DNA of 64,000 nt from Firmicutes bacterium HGW-Firmicutes-9 (GCA_002841395.1 PGZM01000003.1:256554-320553); one strand, 5' to 3'; positions 35,390-43,283 are shown, counted from the first letter of the stretch. The notes: a model not told the origin generated them from the letters alone. Numbers and translations: made by a program.

Positions 35390-36673
35390 TTAGAAAAAGC
35401 GGGGCAGAAGAGAGCGGTTTTGCAGCAGAATCTCTTCCAGACACGGCGCGGCTTTGTCCAGATCGGCCGTGAGCGGGTTGCACGCAAGTGCGCGCAGCGC
35501 AGTTTTACGGTCGCCCGTGATCGCGGCCTGTACGGCAAGCGTTTCATAGGTCTTCACGCTTTGGAGCAGCGTGCGCAGCACGTCGCCCGCGGGAGCGGTG
35601 ACGGGAACGCGCGTAATAGCGTCCTTTTCTACAAAGCAGCTGGTTTCGATGACGCTGTTGTCCTGCAAAAAGTCCAGCACGCCGCGGTTTTGCACATCGA
35701 CGACGTGATAGCCCGGCTGTGCGCCGGAGAGAGACGCGATCAGCGCAATTGCTGCCTCGGAATAGAGATGTCCGCCGCGTTCCACCAGCATCGGCGGAAT
35801 CGTACTGTTGCGCTCGTCCGCATAATAGGAGAGCAGGCGGGTTTCGATATCCACACAGGCTTCTCCGCGCGTTAGTTCCGCGGACTGCTGTTCCTTACGT
35901 TTTCGTTCGCGATAGAAGAAATATTGCAGATAGTCGTTGGGAATTGCCCCAAGCAACTCAATGATCGGACGATAGGTTTGGATCCAGGGTTCCTGTGCCG
36001 CCGCCTGGTCGAGCATGCCCGGCTCCAGCAGCTGTGGCAGCATGTTTTTGCCGCCGACATGTACGGCGGTAATCGCCCCGCAGTGGTTGAGAGAGGCTGT
36101 TTCCAGCCGCACCTGCTCCATAGGCAGCTGCAGAAGCTTTGCGATGCGTTCCTGCGCGCCAATTGGCAGATTGCACAGCCCGACCGCCTTGATCGGCGTA
36201 TGGTTGAGCAGAAACTCAGTGACGATGCCGGAAGGATTGGAGAAGTTGATGAGCCAGGCGTTCGGAGCGTAACGTTCGATGGCGCTGGCGATATCGGCCA
36301 TCAGCGGGATGGTGCGCAGCGCGTTGGTAAATCCGCCGATACCCGTGGTCTCCTGACCGATCAGGCCGAACTCGAGCGGGATCTTCTCGTCGCGTATGCG
36401 CGCTTCCAGCTTGCCCGCGCGAATCTGCGCGACGACGAAATCCGCGCCGTCCAGCGCGAGGGAGAGATCCGTGGAGCGGGTGATGCGCGGCTCCATGCCG
36501 TTGTCCTGCAGCACACGCTCGCAAAACGCACCGACGATATGCAGACGCGATTCGTCGATGTCGCTCAGGCGCAGTTCGTCGAGCGGGAGAATATCTTTGC
36601 GGCGGATCAACCCCTGCATTAATTCAGGGCAATAGGTGCTGCCTGCACCGATGATTGCCAGCTTGATTCCCAT
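35390..36673 (-). CDS. Family 4 glycoside hydrolase (6-phospho-beta-glucosidase type)
   Basis: This 427-residue NAD- and metal-dependent glycosidase has the N-terminal Rossmann motif 'IIGAGSTYCPELM', 'IRAGKLEARIRDEKIP', 'GQETTGIGGFTNALRTIP', 'WLINFSNPSGIVTEFL', 'VGLCNLPIG' with the Cys metal ligand, and 'ASLNHCGAITAVHV' with the metal-ligand His. GH4 enzymes cleave 6-phosphoglycosides by an oxidation-elimination route. No PTS genes are nearby. The ATG at 36673 follows AGGAG by 7 nt. It heads a two-gene minus-strand operon with the BadF-type kinase. Confidence 0.85.
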   Translation of the reverse strand: MGIKLAIIGAGSTYCPELMQGLIRRKDILPLDELRLSDIDESRLHIVGAFCERVLQDNGMEPRITRSTDLSLALDGADFVVAQIRAGKLEARIRDEKIPLEFGLIGQETTGIGGFTNALRTIPLMADIASAIERYAPNAWLINFSNPSGIVTEFLLNHTPIKAVGLCNLPIGAQERIAKLLQLPMEQVRLETASLNHCGAITAVHVGGKNMLPQLLEPGMLDQAAAQEPWIQTYRPIIELLGAIPNDYLQYFFYRERKRKEQQSAELTRGEACVDIETRLLSYYADERNSTIPPMLVERGGHLYSEAAIALIASLSGAQPGYHVVDVQNRGVLDFLQDNSVIETSCFVEKDAITRVPVTAPAGDVLRTLLQSVKTYETLAVQAAITGDRKTALRALACNPLTADLDKAAPCLEEILLQNRSLLPRFF

Positions 36674-36723
36674 ATGCGATCTCCTGAAGGTTGAAAGAAA
36701 GTGAAGTGAGAGTGCAAAAAAAC

Positions 36724-36745
36724 GCATAAGTGCGAAAATTTATGC
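36724..36745. promoter_or_regulatory. Inverted repeat, candidate operator of the GH4-BadF operon
   Basis: GCATAA and TTATGC are separated by 10 nt, located about 15-37 nt downstream of the -10 in the GH4 leader. The half-site GCATA/TATGC also occurs in the inverted repeat at the GntR promoter (38243-38267). Confidence 0.45.
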
Positions 36746-36760
36746 ATCATTGCGTTGCTA

Positions 36761-36769
36761 AGTATATCA
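36761..36769 (-). promoter_or_regulatory. Extended -10 promoter of the GH4-BadF operon
   Basis: On the minus strand TGA precedes TATACT, about 88 nt before the GH4 start. The -35 is weak, which would suit a regulated promoter. Confidence 0.45.
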
Positions 36770-37360
36770 CAGTTCGTTTTCTGATTTCTATGCAAAACGG
36801 GAGAATCAAAACAATTTTACAAAAAAACATTACGCGTTAGCGAAAGGACGGACGATATTGCTTCACAGTATCGATAGACCGAGTCTTTCGCGCATGATCT
36901 CCAGTAAGTCAATACCCATTCTTACCGGGTCGGAAACACCGTTTTTCGATGAAACGCAGGATCAAATCGCAGTTTTGTGCGAAAATTGCACATGTGCTAA
37001 CGGAAAATCATTGTGGTTTACAAAAGAATAACGCTATCGTCAAGCAAATGACGGAATGCTTTTTGAGATTTTCCTCTTGATGCACGATATTTTTTCGGAA
37101 ACATATCTGGGAACGATTCGCAAAAAGGCTGATTTTCTGCGCAGATAAGCCAAACGCTTAAACGATTAAGAGTATAACGCGTAAAAAAGAGTGACATGGT
37201 TGTATATATGACGCACCGAATGTGCCGCTGCAGCAAGAATTCGTCGTTGCTTTCTTCCGGACGGTGACAGGCGTGAACGCATGTTAATAATACTAATAAC
37301 ACATGGCTTGCGTTGAACAAGTGTGCAGAAAACAATACTTCTCTGTCGGAGGTCAAATTT

Positions 37361-37416
37361 GAATTACGCTACAATTATGTAATTACTGTCTAGTAAAAAT
37401 CGAATTACGCCACAAT
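37361..37416 (+). repeat. Two 15-bp direct repeats, candidate operator
   Basis: GAATTACGCTACAAT (37361-37375) and GAATTACGCCACAAT (37402-37416) start 41 bp apart, close to four helical turns, about 215-270 nt upstream of the XRE regulator start. A similar string, GAATTGTGCTACAAT, occurs near 10617 at the Sir2 promoter. Confidence 0.5.
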
Positions 37417-37464
37417 ATTGACCAAAAACAGAAAAAAGTTTGAAATTTTCTTATTACTGGCTCT

Positions 37465-37492
37465 TTTCAACTGGCCAAGACTATAGTAAAAT
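37465..37492 (+). promoter_or_regulatory. Possible promoter of the XRE regulator gene
   Basis: TTTCAA, a 16-nt spacer and TAAAAT (37487-37492). The resulting leader of about 130 nt contains a small hairpin ('aggcg' / 'cgcct'). Confidence 0.35.
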
Positions 37493-37628
37493 AAGTTGTA
37501 CGGTTCTTCCGAGTACCAGTGAGGATAGAGCCGGAGGCGCAAGCAAATTCGCCTGCGTCGAAACGTGGAGCGCTCAAATTACACAATGGGCGACCACTGT
37601 CAACATCAGTTGGAGGAGAGAGAACAAA

Positions 37629-37964
37629 ATGGACATTGGAGCAAGCATCAAGAGACTTCGCAAGTCGCATGGTGAAACCCAGCAGCAGCTTGGCGAAGCA
37701 GTAGGCGTTGTGCAGCAATCCGTGGCAGCATGGGAATCCAACCGCTGCATGCCGGACATCGCATCGCTCGTCGCGATCGCGACCCACTACAACACCTCGA
37801 CCGATAGCATTCTTGGTTTGACCGAGGAGCCGAGCTATCTGTTCGACACGGAAGGTATGCAGTCGTACCGTAACGACGTTGCACTTGCCGACCGTCTGCC
37901 GAACGAGATTCGCGAAGGCGTGCTGGCGCTCATCCGTCTTGAGCGCGTCAAATACGGCCGCTGA
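37629..37964 (+). CDS. XRE family helix-turn-helix transcriptional regulator
   Basis: This 111-residue protein has an N-terminal HTH_3 domain: 'IGASIKRLRKSHGETQQQLGEAVGVVQQSVAAWESNRCMPD' (in part), with the recognition helix in 'VVQQSVAAWESN'. The C-terminal 40 residues are helical and may dimerise. The ATG at 37629 follows a strong GGAGGAG. Direct repeats upstream are candidate operators for autoregulation. Two mini-ORFs with hairpin-covered ribosome binding sites lie directly downstream. Confidence 0.85.
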   Translation: MDIGASIKRLRKSHGETQQQLGEAVGVVQQSVAAWESNRCMPDIASLVAIATHYNTSTDSILGLTEEPSYLFDTEGMQSYRNDVALADRLPNEIREGVLALIRLERVKYGR

Positions 37965-37970
37965 AACAAC

Positions 37971-38000
37971 CATATCTTCCATCGGCCCCAGGGGGATATG
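37971..38000 (+). promoter_or_regulatory. Hairpin A covering the start of mini-ORF 1
   Basis: CATATCTTCC pairs with GGGGGATATG over 10 bp (two G-U pairs) around the loop ATCGGCCCCA. The 3' arm contains both the GGGGG Shine-Dalgarno-like run and the ATG at 37998, so the fold would hide the start. Confidence 0.6.
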
Positions 38001-38039
38001 AACAAGCTTGAACACACCGCGTCTATTCTGACCGCATAA
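37998..38039 (+). CDS. Mini-ORF 1 (13 codons), putative
   Basis: It would encode MNKLEHTASILTA. It starts in the 3' arm of hairpin A, 34 nt after the XRE gene stop, with GGGGG only 2 nt before the ATG. Its existence rests on its paired arrangement with mini-ORF 2; it may be a leader peptide or not translated at all. Confidence 0.25.
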   Translation: MNKLEHTASILTA

Positions 38040-38048
38040 TACAAATGA

Positions 38049-38070
38049 CCCTCCATCGGCCCCAGGAGGG
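38049..38070 (+). promoter_or_regulatory. Hairpin B covering the ribosome binding site of mini-ORF 2
   Basis: CCCTCC pairs with GGAGGG over 6 bp around the same loop ATCGGCCCCA as hairpin A. The 3' arm is the Shine-Dalgarno region of mini-ORF 2. The stems of A and B differ in sequence but both pair. Confidence 0.6.
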
Positions 38071-38077
38071 AGGCACC

Positions 38078-38128
38078 ATGCAGCACTATTTTGTGTTCAT
38101 TGGGAAACAGACCCGCACCACGCCGTAA
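38078..38128 (+). CDS. Mini-ORF 2 (16 codons), putative
   Basis: It would encode MQHYFVFIGKQTRTTP. A very strong GGAGGGAGG lies 4 nt upstream, but part of it is in hairpin B. It could be a small peptide or a leader peptide whose translation depends on hairpin opening. Confidence 0.35.
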   Translation: MQHYFVFIGKQTRTTP

Positions 38129-38170
38129 CACGGACGTTGCAAAGGTTTGTTTCCTTTTTGTTTTGGCGGT

Positions 38171-38214
38171 CATGAGCCGCGCTTCTGATCCAAGGCTGGT
38201 TTTTTTGATATCAG
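38171..38214 (+). terminator. Possible terminator after the mini-ORFs
   Basis: A weak stem ('agcc' / 'ggct') ends 2 nt before T7. The region 38129-38242 otherwise holds nothing recognisable. Confidence 0.3.
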
Positions 38215-38242
38215 TGTATGTCGGGAGCGCATTCCGGTCAAA

Positions 38243-38267
38243 TTGCATACAAACATACAGTATGCAA
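38243..38267. promoter_or_regulatory. Inverted repeat, candidate GntR operator
   Basis: TTGCATAC and GTATGCAA are perfect 8-bp arms with a 9-bp spacer, ending 5 nt before the -35 box of the GntR gene. The size and symmetry suit a GntR/FadR-type dimer. Confidence 0.6.
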
Positions 38268-38272
38268 AAGGG

Positions 38273-38301
38273 TTGCAACGCGCGATTCCATCATATATAA
38301 T
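38273..38301 (+). promoter_or_regulatory. Promoter of the GntR/FCD regulator gene
   Basis: TTGCAA (38273-38278), a 17-nt spacer and TATAAT (38296-38301). Confidence 0.7.
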
Positions 38302-38351
38302 GCACGTAGACCGTTTCTTGTGATCAACTCTCAATCTTTATGAGGTGAATT

Positions 38352-39023
38352 ATGGATTACAAAGCCATAGCGGAGCAGGTGGGTCCGCGCGTCGGCGCCA
38401 CGCAGGAGTGGATTTTTCATGTACTGCGCGAGGGCATCATCAGCGGCAGACTGCCGGGCGGGATGCAGCTCAAACAGGATGAGATTTCCGCAGCGCTCAA
38501 CGTCAGCCACATCCCCGTGCGCGAGGCGCTCAGAAGGCTGGAGGCGCAGGGCCTCGTCCGCATCCACGCAAACCGCGGCGCCGCCGTCACGGAACTCACA
38601 CGCAGCGAACTGCTGGACATGATGGAGGTGCGTGCGACGCTCTCCGTGATGATGATGCGAAACAGCGCGCCGAAGTTAACCCGGGCAGACTTCGATGCAC
38701 TGGAAGACATTGTCCGCCAGCAGCGCGAAACTTCGGTAGAGGACATCGTCCGTTCCGAGGAGCTCAACTACAAGTTCCACGAGATCCTGACCTCTCATGC
38801 AAAGAACTCGATGGCAAATCTCCTGTTGGAGCTCGTGCACGCAAACATCGACCGCTATCTGCGTTCGAATTTCTACGGCACGGCGCAGACACGCGAGATG
38901 TCGATCAACGAGCATGAGGCAATCATTCAAACCTGTCGCGAGGGAGACTTTGAAAGCGCAAGCAACCTGCTGCGCGATCACATCCTCAACGCAAAGCAGT
39001 TTATCCCGACTTCGATGAAGTAA
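38352..39023 (+). CDS. GntR family transcriptional regulator, FCD (FadR) subfamily
   Basis: This 223-residue protein has an N-terminal winged helix ('IISGRLPGGMQLKQDEISAALNVSHIPVREALRRLEAQGLV', in part) and a helical C-terminal FCD domain. Likely metal or ligand residues are in 'ELNYKFHEIL', 'INEHEAIIQ' and 'LLRDHILNAK'. FCD regulators usually sense organic acids or sugar acids and often repress nearby operons. GAGGTG precedes the ATG. The likely targets are its own promoter and perhaps the GH4 operon, whose leader has a similar half-site. The last codons and the terminator are duplicated downstream. Confidence 0.9.
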   Translation: MDYKAIAEQVGPRVGATQEWIFHVLREGIISGRLPGGMQLKQDEISAALNVSHIPVREALRRLEAQGLVRIHANRGAAVTELTRSELLDMMEVRATLSVMMMRNSAPKLTRADFDALEDIVRQQRETSVEDIVRSEELNYKFHEILTSHAKNSMANLLLELVHANIDRYLRSNFYGTAQTREMSINEHEAIIQTCREGDFESASNLLRDHILNAKQFIPTSMK

Positions 39024-39043
39024 GGGGATAGGACAGGCAACAG

Positions 39044-39072
39044 ACAGACCCGTTTTGCGGGTCTGTTTTTTT
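39044..39072 (+). terminator. Terminator of the GntR gene, copy 1
   Basis: The stem 'acagacccg' / 'cgggtctgt' with a 5-nt loop is followed by T7. Confidence 0.9.
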
Positions 39073-39182
39073 CGCGCCGGATTGTCGTAATTTTCATGAT
39101 GCCTAGAGTTGATGTAAATATTGCTATATATAAAGCAATTTATCCCGACTTCGATGAAGTAAGGGGATAGGACAGGCAACAG

Positions 39183-39211
39183 ACAGACCCGTTTTGCGGG
39201 TCTGTTTTTTT
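39183..39211 (+). terminator. Terminator, duplicated copy 2
   Basis: The same stem and a T8 tract lie 139 nt downstream of copy 1. Together they insulate the ribosomal operon from read-through. Confidence 0.9.
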
Positions 39212-39356
39212 GCGCCTGATTGTCGTAATTTTCATGATGCCCGGAGTTGATGTAAATATTGCTATATATAAGGAAGAAAAATCCCAGCGCACACAAAATG
39301 GCGCATTTTGACAGGATTTGGCGCACATGATTGCGGAACGACCTGCAAGCGCAGTG

Positions 39357-39385
39357 TTGCGCAAGCAATCGAAGTGTGCTATACT
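39357..39385 (+). promoter_or_regulatory. Ribosomal operon promoter P1
   Basis: TTGCGC (39357-39362), a 17-nt spacer and TATACT (39380-39385) with TGC before it. Confidence 0.6.
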
Positions 39386-39551
39386 GCTCAGGCGGCGAAA
39401 GATCGCAAAAAACGCTGGATTACCCTGTAATCGGACGTAAAATTGCGTCAAGCGCCGAAAATACCCTTCAAAGCCTTAAAACGCCCGATTGCGGGCAAAT
39501 CGTGCAAGACAACATTCCTGAAAATTGTTGCCGGAATTCTAAAAATTCTTC

Positions 39552-39580
39552 TTGCAATCCCTGGAATATCTGTGTAAAAT
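39552..39580 (+). promoter_or_regulatory. Ribosomal operon promoter P2
   Basis: TTGCAA (39552-39557), a 17-nt spacer and TAAAAT (39575-39580). A start near 39587 gives a leader of about 245 nt before rpsJ. Confidence 0.65.
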
Positions 39581-39586
39581 AAGACT

Positions 39587-39830
39587 GTTCGCGCCGCAAA
39601 GGCTATGTTTTTGCGCGCGAGAGGGATGAACGGGAGGTTGCCGGTTCTGCCATCCGGGTAATTTCCGCTCAGACCCAACGTCCGCAAAGCGGACGAGGGT
39701 GAGTCTACGGAGCAATTCGTGTAAGTCCCGAACGAGTATAGCGCACAGCCGAGAGGCTGGGCCTGCCTTATGAAGAAGGAAACACACGGCTTTGTGTACC
39801 GCCCCTATTACGAAGGAGGATTACAATAAC
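39587..39830 (+). promoter_or_regulatory. Structured leader of the S10-spc-alpha operon
   Basis: The leader contains a perfect hairpin 'cgtccgc' / 'gcggacg' (39679-39695) inside a larger stem ('agaccc' / 'gggt..gtct'), a 'cagcc' / 'ggctg' hairpin near 39752-39766, and 'acaca' / 'tgtgt' near 39783-39798. Autogenous control by a ribosomal protein (L4 in Escherichia coli) is a known theme for this operon, but I cannot match this fold to a described leader. No ORF was seen in it. Confidence 0.5.
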
Positions 39831-40136
39831 ATGGCAAACAGAATTCGCATTAAGCTCAAGGCGTATGAAAGCTCTCTGATCGATCAGAGCGCAGAGAAAA
39901 TCGTTGAAACCGCCAAGAGAACCGGCGCACAGGTCAGTGGACCGATCCCCCTGCCCACGGAAACGGAAATCGTTACCATTCTGCGCGCAACCCACAAGTA
40001 TAAGGATTCTCGCGAACAATTCGAGATGCGCACACACAAGCGCCTGATCGACATTCTCCAGCCGTCTTCCAAGACCGTTGACGCGCTGATGAAGCTTGAT
40101 CTCCCCGCTGGTGTTGACATCGAGATCAAACTGTAA
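39831..40136 (+). CDS. rpsJ: 30S ribosomal protein S10
   Basis: This 101-residue protein matches S10 throughout ('[14 protein letters not shown]', '[22 protein letters not shown]'). It is part of the 30S head and, in other bacteria, also the NusE antitermination factor. The start at 39831 follows GGAGG by 9 nt; the open frame upstream is leader. It is the first gene of the ribosomal supercluster. Confidence 0.95.
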   Translation: MANRIRIKLKAYESSLIDQSAEKIVETAKRTGAQVSGPIPLPTETEIVTILRATHKYKDSREQFEMRTHKRLIDILQPSSKTVDALMKLDLPAGVDIEIKL

Positions 40137-40152
40137 CCAATCGGAGGTAAAC

Positions 40153-40779
40153 ATGAAGAAAGCCATTTTGGGCAAAAAGATCGGTATGACGCAGATGTTC
40201 CGAGCTGACGGTACCATGATCCCCGTAACAGTCATCGAAGCCGGTCCGTGCCCCATCATCCAGAAGAAGACCGTTGGCACAGACGGATACGAAGCTGTTC
40301 AGGTAGGTTATGGTGAGCTGCGTGAAAAGCTCTCTAACAAACCGAGAACGGGGCATTTTGCCAAAGCGGGCGTGAAACCCCTCCGTTATATGAGAGAGTT
40401 CAAGCTCGACGACGCGAAGAACTACGAAGTCGGCCAGGTCATCAAAGCAGATCTGTTCGTCGAAGGCGACAAGATCGACGTGCGCGGCGTGAGCAAAGGT
40501 AAAGGCTTCCAGGGCGTTATCAAGCGCTGGAACCAGAACCGCGGCAAGATGACCCACGGTTCGCACTACCACCGCGGCGTTGGCTCCATGAGCGCAAACT
40601 CGAGCCCGTCCCGCGTATTCAAGCACAAGAACCTTCCCGGCCACATGGGCAACGAAACCGTCACCGTGCAGAACCTCGAAGTCGTGCGCGTGGACGCAGA
40701 GCGTAACCTGCTGCTCGTTAAGGGCGCGGTTCCCGGCCCGAAGGGCGGCCTCGTTTCCGTAACGAGTACCGTGAAGTAA
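40153..40779 (+). CDS. rplC: 50S ribosomal protein L3
   Basis: This 208-residue protein starts '[16 protein letters not shown]' and has the L3 loop '[27 protein letters not shown]' (in part), which reaches towards the peptidyl transferase centre. It starts 16 nt after rpsJ behind GGAGG. It is an early 50S assembly protein. Confidence 0.95.
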   Translation: MKKAILGKKIGMTQMFRADGTMIPVTVIEAGPCPIIQKKTVGTDGYEAVQVGYGELREKLSNKPRTGHFAKAGVKPLRYMREFKLDDAKNYEVGQVIKADLFVEGDKIDVRGVSKGKGFQGVIKRWNQNRGKMTHGSHYHRGVGSMSANSSPSRVFKHKNLPGHMGNETVTVQNLEVVRVDAERNLLLVKGAVPGPKGGLVSVTSTVK

Positions 40780-40793
40780 GGAGGAGCAAGAGA

Positions 40794-41414
40794 ATGCCTA
40801 AAGTAGCAATTGTCGATATCACCGGCAAGAAGGTCGGCGAATACGAGCTCTCCGAAAACACTTTTGGACAGCCTGTCAACCAATATGTTCTCCACGAGGT
40901 CGTCAGAGCACACCTCGCAAACTGCCGTCAGGGCACGCAGAGCGCCCTCACCCGCGCGGAAGTCCGCGGCGGCGGCATCAAACCCTGGCGTCAGAAGGGC
41001 ACCGGTCGTGCCCGTCAGGGTTCCACACGTTCGCCCCAGTGGCGTCACGGCGGTGTGGTGTTCGCACCCAAACCCCGCGACTACAGCATCCACGTCAACA
41101 AGAAGGTCAAGCGCGTCGCGATGAAGTCCGCGCTGTCCGGCAAGGTTCTCGATAACGAACTCGTTCTCTTCAACGAGCTGAACCTCAAGGCTGCCAAGAC
41201 CAAAGAGATGATCAAGGTTCTCGAAGCCATCAAGGCAGACCAGGCCCTCATCGTCCTGCCGGAACCCAACGCCACGGTGGAGCGCGCTGCGCGCAACATC
41301 CCCGGCGTGAAGACCACGCTGGTCGGCACCCTGAGCGCGTACGAGATTCTCAAGTACAAAGTGCTGATCCTCACCGAGGAGTCGGCCAAGAAGATCGAGG
41401 AGGTGTACGCATAA
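40794..41414 (+). CDS. rplD: 50S ribosomal protein L4
   Basis: This 206-residue protein has the L4 extended loop 'GGGIKPWRQKGTGRARQGSTRSPQWRHGG' (in part), which lines the exit tunnel near macrolide sites. Its stop shares one base with the rplW start (TAATG), so the two are coupled. In gamma-proteobacteria L4 regulates this operon. Confidence 0.95.
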   Translation: MPKVAIVDITGKKVGEYELSENTFGQPVNQYVLHEVVRAHLANCRQGTQSALTRAEVRGGGIKPWRQKGTGRARQGSTRSPQWRHGGVVFAPKPRDYSIHVNKKVKRVAMKSALSGKVLDNELVLFNELNLKAAKTKEMIKVLEAIKADQALIVLPEPNATVERAARNIPGVKTTLVGTLSAYEILKYKVLILTEESAKKIEEVYA

Positions 41415-41710
41415 TGAAGAGCGCCTATGACATCATCAAAAAGCCGGTTCTGACCGAAAAATCGTACGATCAGTTCGCGAGCAAGACCTACACGTTTGAA
41501 GTCGCCAAGACCGCCAACAAGATCGAGATCAAGAAGGCAGTCGAAGAGATCTTCGGCGTTGAAGTGGAAAGCGTGCACACCGTCAACCGTGACGGAAAAA
41601 TCCGCCGCCAGGGCAATTCTTCCGGCCGCACGCCGAGCAGCAAAAAGGCCTATGTGAAGCTCAAGGAGAACTCCAAAGGCATCGAGTTCTTCGACAGCAT
41701 CTCGCAGTAA
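41414..41710 (+). CDS. rplW: 50S ribosomal protein L23
   Basis: This 98-residue protein ('[16 protein letters not shown]', '[26 protein letters not shown]' in part) lies at the tunnel exit, where trigger factor and SRP bind. It overlaps rplD by one base. Confidence 0.95.
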   Translation: MKSAYDIIKKPVLTEKSYDQFASKTYTFEVAKTANKIEIKKAVEEIFGVEVESVHTVNRDGKIRRQGNSSGRTPSSKKAYVKLKENSKGIEFFDSISQ

Positions 41711-41723
41711 GGGGAGGACGACC

Positions 41724-42563
41724 ATGGGTATTCGTAAAATCAACCCGATCACGCCTGGCCAGCGCTTCATGACGGTTTCTACATTTGAAGAAATCACCAA
41801 GAAGACGCCGGAACGCTCGCTGATCGAAGATAAGAAAAAGAACGCCGGCCGCAACGTCACCGGCAAGATCACCGTCCGCCACCAGGGCGGCGGCGCGCGC
41901 CAGAAGTACCGTATCATCGACTTCAAGCGCAACAAGGACAACGTTCCCGCGAAGGTCTTCTCGGTTGAGTATGACCCGAACCGTTCGGCGAACATCGCGC
42001 TGCTCCACTATCTCGATGGTGAGAAGCGCTACATCATCGCCCCGCTCGGCCTCAAGGTCGGCGACATGATCGTCTCCGGTGAGACCGCCGATATCAAAGT
42101 CGGCAACGCTCTCCCGATCGCGAACATTCCGGTGGGCACGATGATTCACTGCATCGAGCTCAAGCCCGGCAAGGGCGCGCAGCTGGTCCGCTCCGCGGGC
42201 AACGCGGCGCAGCTGATGGCAAAGGAAGGCGCTTACGCGCAGGTCCGTCTGCCCAGCGGTGAAGTCCGCCTGATCCCGATGAACGCGAAAGCCACCATCG
42301 GCCAGGTCGGCAACATCGACCATGCCAACATCCAGATCGGTAAAGCAGGCCGCAAACGTCACATGGGCGTCCGCCCGACGGTCCGCGGCAGCGTCATGAA
42401 CCCCTGCGACCACCCGCACGGCGGCGGCGAAGGCAAGAGCCCGATCGGCAAGCCCGGCCCGGTTACCCCGTGGGGCAAGCCCGCTCTCGGTTACAAGACG
42501 CGCAAGCATAAGAACCCAACCAACAAGTACATCGTGCGCCGTAGCAACGGCAGCGGTAAGTAA
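41724..42563 (+). CDS. rplB: 50S ribosomal protein L2
   Basis: This 279-residue protein has the L2 landmarks '[21 protein letters not shown]' (in part) and the C-terminal '[28 protein letters not shown]' (in part), which includes the conserved His close to the peptidyl transferase centre. GGGGAGG precedes the ATG. Confidence 0.95.
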   Translation: MGIRKINPITPGQRFMTVSTFEEITKKTPERSLIEDKKKNAGRNVTGKITVRHQGGGARQKYRIIDFKRNKDNVPAKVFSVEYDPNRSANIALLHYLDGEKRYIIAPLGLKVGDMIVSGETADIKVGNALPIANIPVGTMIHCIELKPGKGAQLVRSAGNAAQLMAKEGAYAQVRLPSGEVRLIPMNAKATIGQVGNIDHANIQIGKAGRKRHMGVRPTVRGSVMNPCDHPHGGGEGKSPIGKPGPVTPWGKPALGYKTRKHKNPTNKYIVRRSNGSGK

Positions 42564-42585
42564 CGGGAGAGGAAGGAGATATACA

Positions 42586-42867
42586 ATGAGCAGATCGATT
42601 AAGAAAGGCCCATTCATTAGCGAGCGCCTCCTCGGGCGTATCGAGGCGATGAATGCGAGCGGAAAAAAGACGGTCGTCAAGACGTGGTCTCGCGCCTCTA
42701 CCATCTACCCGCAGATGGTTGGTCATACCATCGCGGTGCATGACGGCAAAAAGCACGTGCCCGTGTATGTGACCGAGGAAATGGTCGGCCATAAGCTCGG
42801 CGAATTCGCGCCGACGCGCACGTTCAGAGGACACAGAGGCTCCGAGAAGTCCTCTTCTGCAAGGTAA
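42586..42867 (+). CDS. rpsS: 30S ribosomal protein S19
   Basis: This 93-residue protein starts '[16 protein letters not shown]' and has '[28 protein letters not shown]' (in part). It binds 16S rRNA in the head together with S13. AAGGAG precedes the ATG by 9 nt. Confidence 0.95.
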   Translation: MSRSIKKGPFISERLLGRIEAMNASGKKTVVKTWSRASTIYPQMVGHTIAVHDGKKHVPVYVTEEMVGHKLGEFAPTRTFRGHRGSEKSSSAR

Positions 42868-42882
42868 GGAGGAACGAAGCAA

Positions 42883-43269
42883 ATGGCAACCAGAATGAGA
42901 GAAAAGTCGGCCAAGCGCGCGGCCAACGCCGATAAGCGTCCGCACGCCACCGCAAAATACATTCGAATCTCTTCGCGCAAGGTGAAGGCCGTCATCGACC
43001 TGATCCGCGGCAAGAGCGTCAGAGAAGCCGAAGCCATCCTGCTCTACACGCCGAAAGCAGCGACCGAGCCGGTGGCAAAACTCCTCAAGAGCGCGATTGC
43101 GAACGCGGAAAACAACCTCGACCTCAATCGCGAAGAGCTGTTCGTCGCCGAGATCTACGCAAACCAGGGTCCGACCCTGAAGCGTTTCCGGCCGAGAGCG
43201 CATGGACGTGCGAGTGCAATCCGCAAACGTACGAGCCACATCACGGTCGTGCTGGATCAGGCGAAGTAA
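42883..43269 (+). CDS. rplV: 50S ribosomal protein L22
   Basis: This 128-residue protein has an N-terminal basic extension of about 20 residues before the core '[22 protein letters not shown]', and the tunnel-lining loop '[16 protein letters not shown]'. It is slightly longer than the usual 110-115 residues because of that extension. Confidence 0.95.
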   Translation: MATRMREKSAKRAANADKRPHATAKYIRISSRKVKAVIDLIRGKSVREAEAILLYTPKAATEPVAKLLKSAIANAENNLDLNREELFVAEIYANQGPTLKRFRPRAHGRASAIRKRTSHITVVLDQAK

Positions 43270-43283
43270 GGAGGAAATGAGCA

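Larger units (their letters stand above)
36674..37628. other. Long non-coding, AT-richer regulatory region
   Basis: These 955 bases separate the divergent GH4 and XRE genes and are lower in GC than their surroundings. They hold the GH4 promoter and operator, two direct repeats (37361-37375, 37402-37416) and the XRE promoter. The middle (about 36790-37340) has no ORF with a ribosome binding site. A 112-codon minus-strand frame at 37018-37356 has no family resemblance and poor start context, and I do not call it. Confidence 0.5.
38993..39270 (+). repeat. 139-bp tandem duplication of the GntR gene end and its terminator
   Basis: 38993-39131 and 39132-39270 are near-identical with only a handful of differences. 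Each copy has the last 10 or so codons of the GntR gene, the terminator hairpin and about 65 nt of AT-rich flank. The second copy has no start and is a gene remnant. Confidence 0.85.

Noticed and set aside
37018..37356. 112-codon minus-strand frame in the AT-rich region
   Set aside because: No ribosome binding site, no family resemblance and no promoter; random frames of this size are expected here.
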